NCBI RefSeq assembly: GCF_016808095.1
Contig: NC_068971.1
Coordinates: 3,980,501-4,044,500 of the forward strand
Origin: Vigna angularis
Taxonomy: Eukaryota; Streptophyta; Magnoliopsida; Fabales; Fabaceae
Length of the DNA stretch: 64,000 nt
Reading direction: 5' to 3'
The notes under the pieces were generated by a model that saw only the letters and a list, made by a program, of their open reading frames with translations, ran no database searches and was not told the origin of the DNA. The first letter of the stretch is position 1, and each line of letters starts with the position of its first letter. A program made the translations under genes and the position numbers. This document shows positions 63,774 through 64,000 of the stretch, piece after piece.

Positions 63774-64000
63774 CTGCACCGTAATCATTGAAGAAATTTA
63801 TCCACTTGTAACTTTGATAAAATGTCACTACTAGTGAAACAGAATCGGGGGACTGAACCTAAGACCAGATACTCTACTGATAATAGTTCCAAGTTAATTT
63901 AACATGCCTCTCTTTTCAAGACAATGAGCCAGAAAAGTAACAATCATAACTCATCCATCAAAGAAATCATTACTATAGGGTATTCAAATGTTTTTAAGAA
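63774..64000 (-). other. Intron of the pectinesterase gene at the window edge
   Basis: The acceptor GGTGCAG precedes the exon ending at 63773. The remaining bases show no exon of the family. Confidence 0.6.

Overview
This window is plant nuclear DNA. Genes are split by AT-rich introns with GT..AG borders, proteins are typical of flowering plants, and introns and spacers carry LTR retrotransposons and a CACTA transposon. Protein sequences and repeat style look like a legume, probably Phaseoleae (Vigna/Phaseolus/Glycine relatives). That taxonomic call is an impression from the sequence, not a database result.

Layout. 1-10.7 kb: a minus-strand EDR2_C (DUF1336) gene of nine coding exons (566 aa) whose second coding intron was hit by a 4.36-kb Ty1/copia element. 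10.7-13.9 kb: AT-rich spacer. 13.88-18.22 kb: a non-autonomous CACTA (En/Spm) element with a transposase-derived fragment. 18.4-43.4 kb: a tandem cluster of SnRK1 (SNF1/AMPK-type kinase alpha subunit) genes. Copy A is a ruined pseudogene with two opposed 2.5-kb solo LTRs in its first intron. Copy B is an open 282-aa kinase-only reading frame lacking the DFG aspartate. Copy C is a complete 515-aa SnRK1. 44.8-46.2 kb: an intronless AP2/ERF factor (minus). 48.0-57.7 kb: a ten-coding-exon OSCA/CSC1-like channel gene of the HYP1 type (minus), with a degenerate copia element and a stray exon fragment in its last intron. 59.2-61.4 kb: a VTI1-type Qb-SNARE (plus). 62.15 kb to the right edge: the 3' part of a pectin methylesterase gene (minus).

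The exon models were assembled by hand. The five complete multi-exon coding models sum to multiples of three (1701, 849, 1548, 2148 and 663 nt), which supports the splice choices.

The most notable structure is the SnRK1 cluster. Copy B appears to be a chimera: promoter, leader, long 5' intron and exon 1 resemble intact copy C, whereas exons 2-5 and the 3' flank resemble pseudogene A, with the switch inside intron 1. One unequal crossover between intron 1 of A and intron 1 of C would give exactly this A-B-C order and an approximately 8-kb repeat. A 160-bp solo LTR in B's 5' intron has its uninterrupted empty site in C, so it arrived after the duplication. The other genes are unrelated plant housekeeping or signalling functions and do not form a pathway with the cluster.
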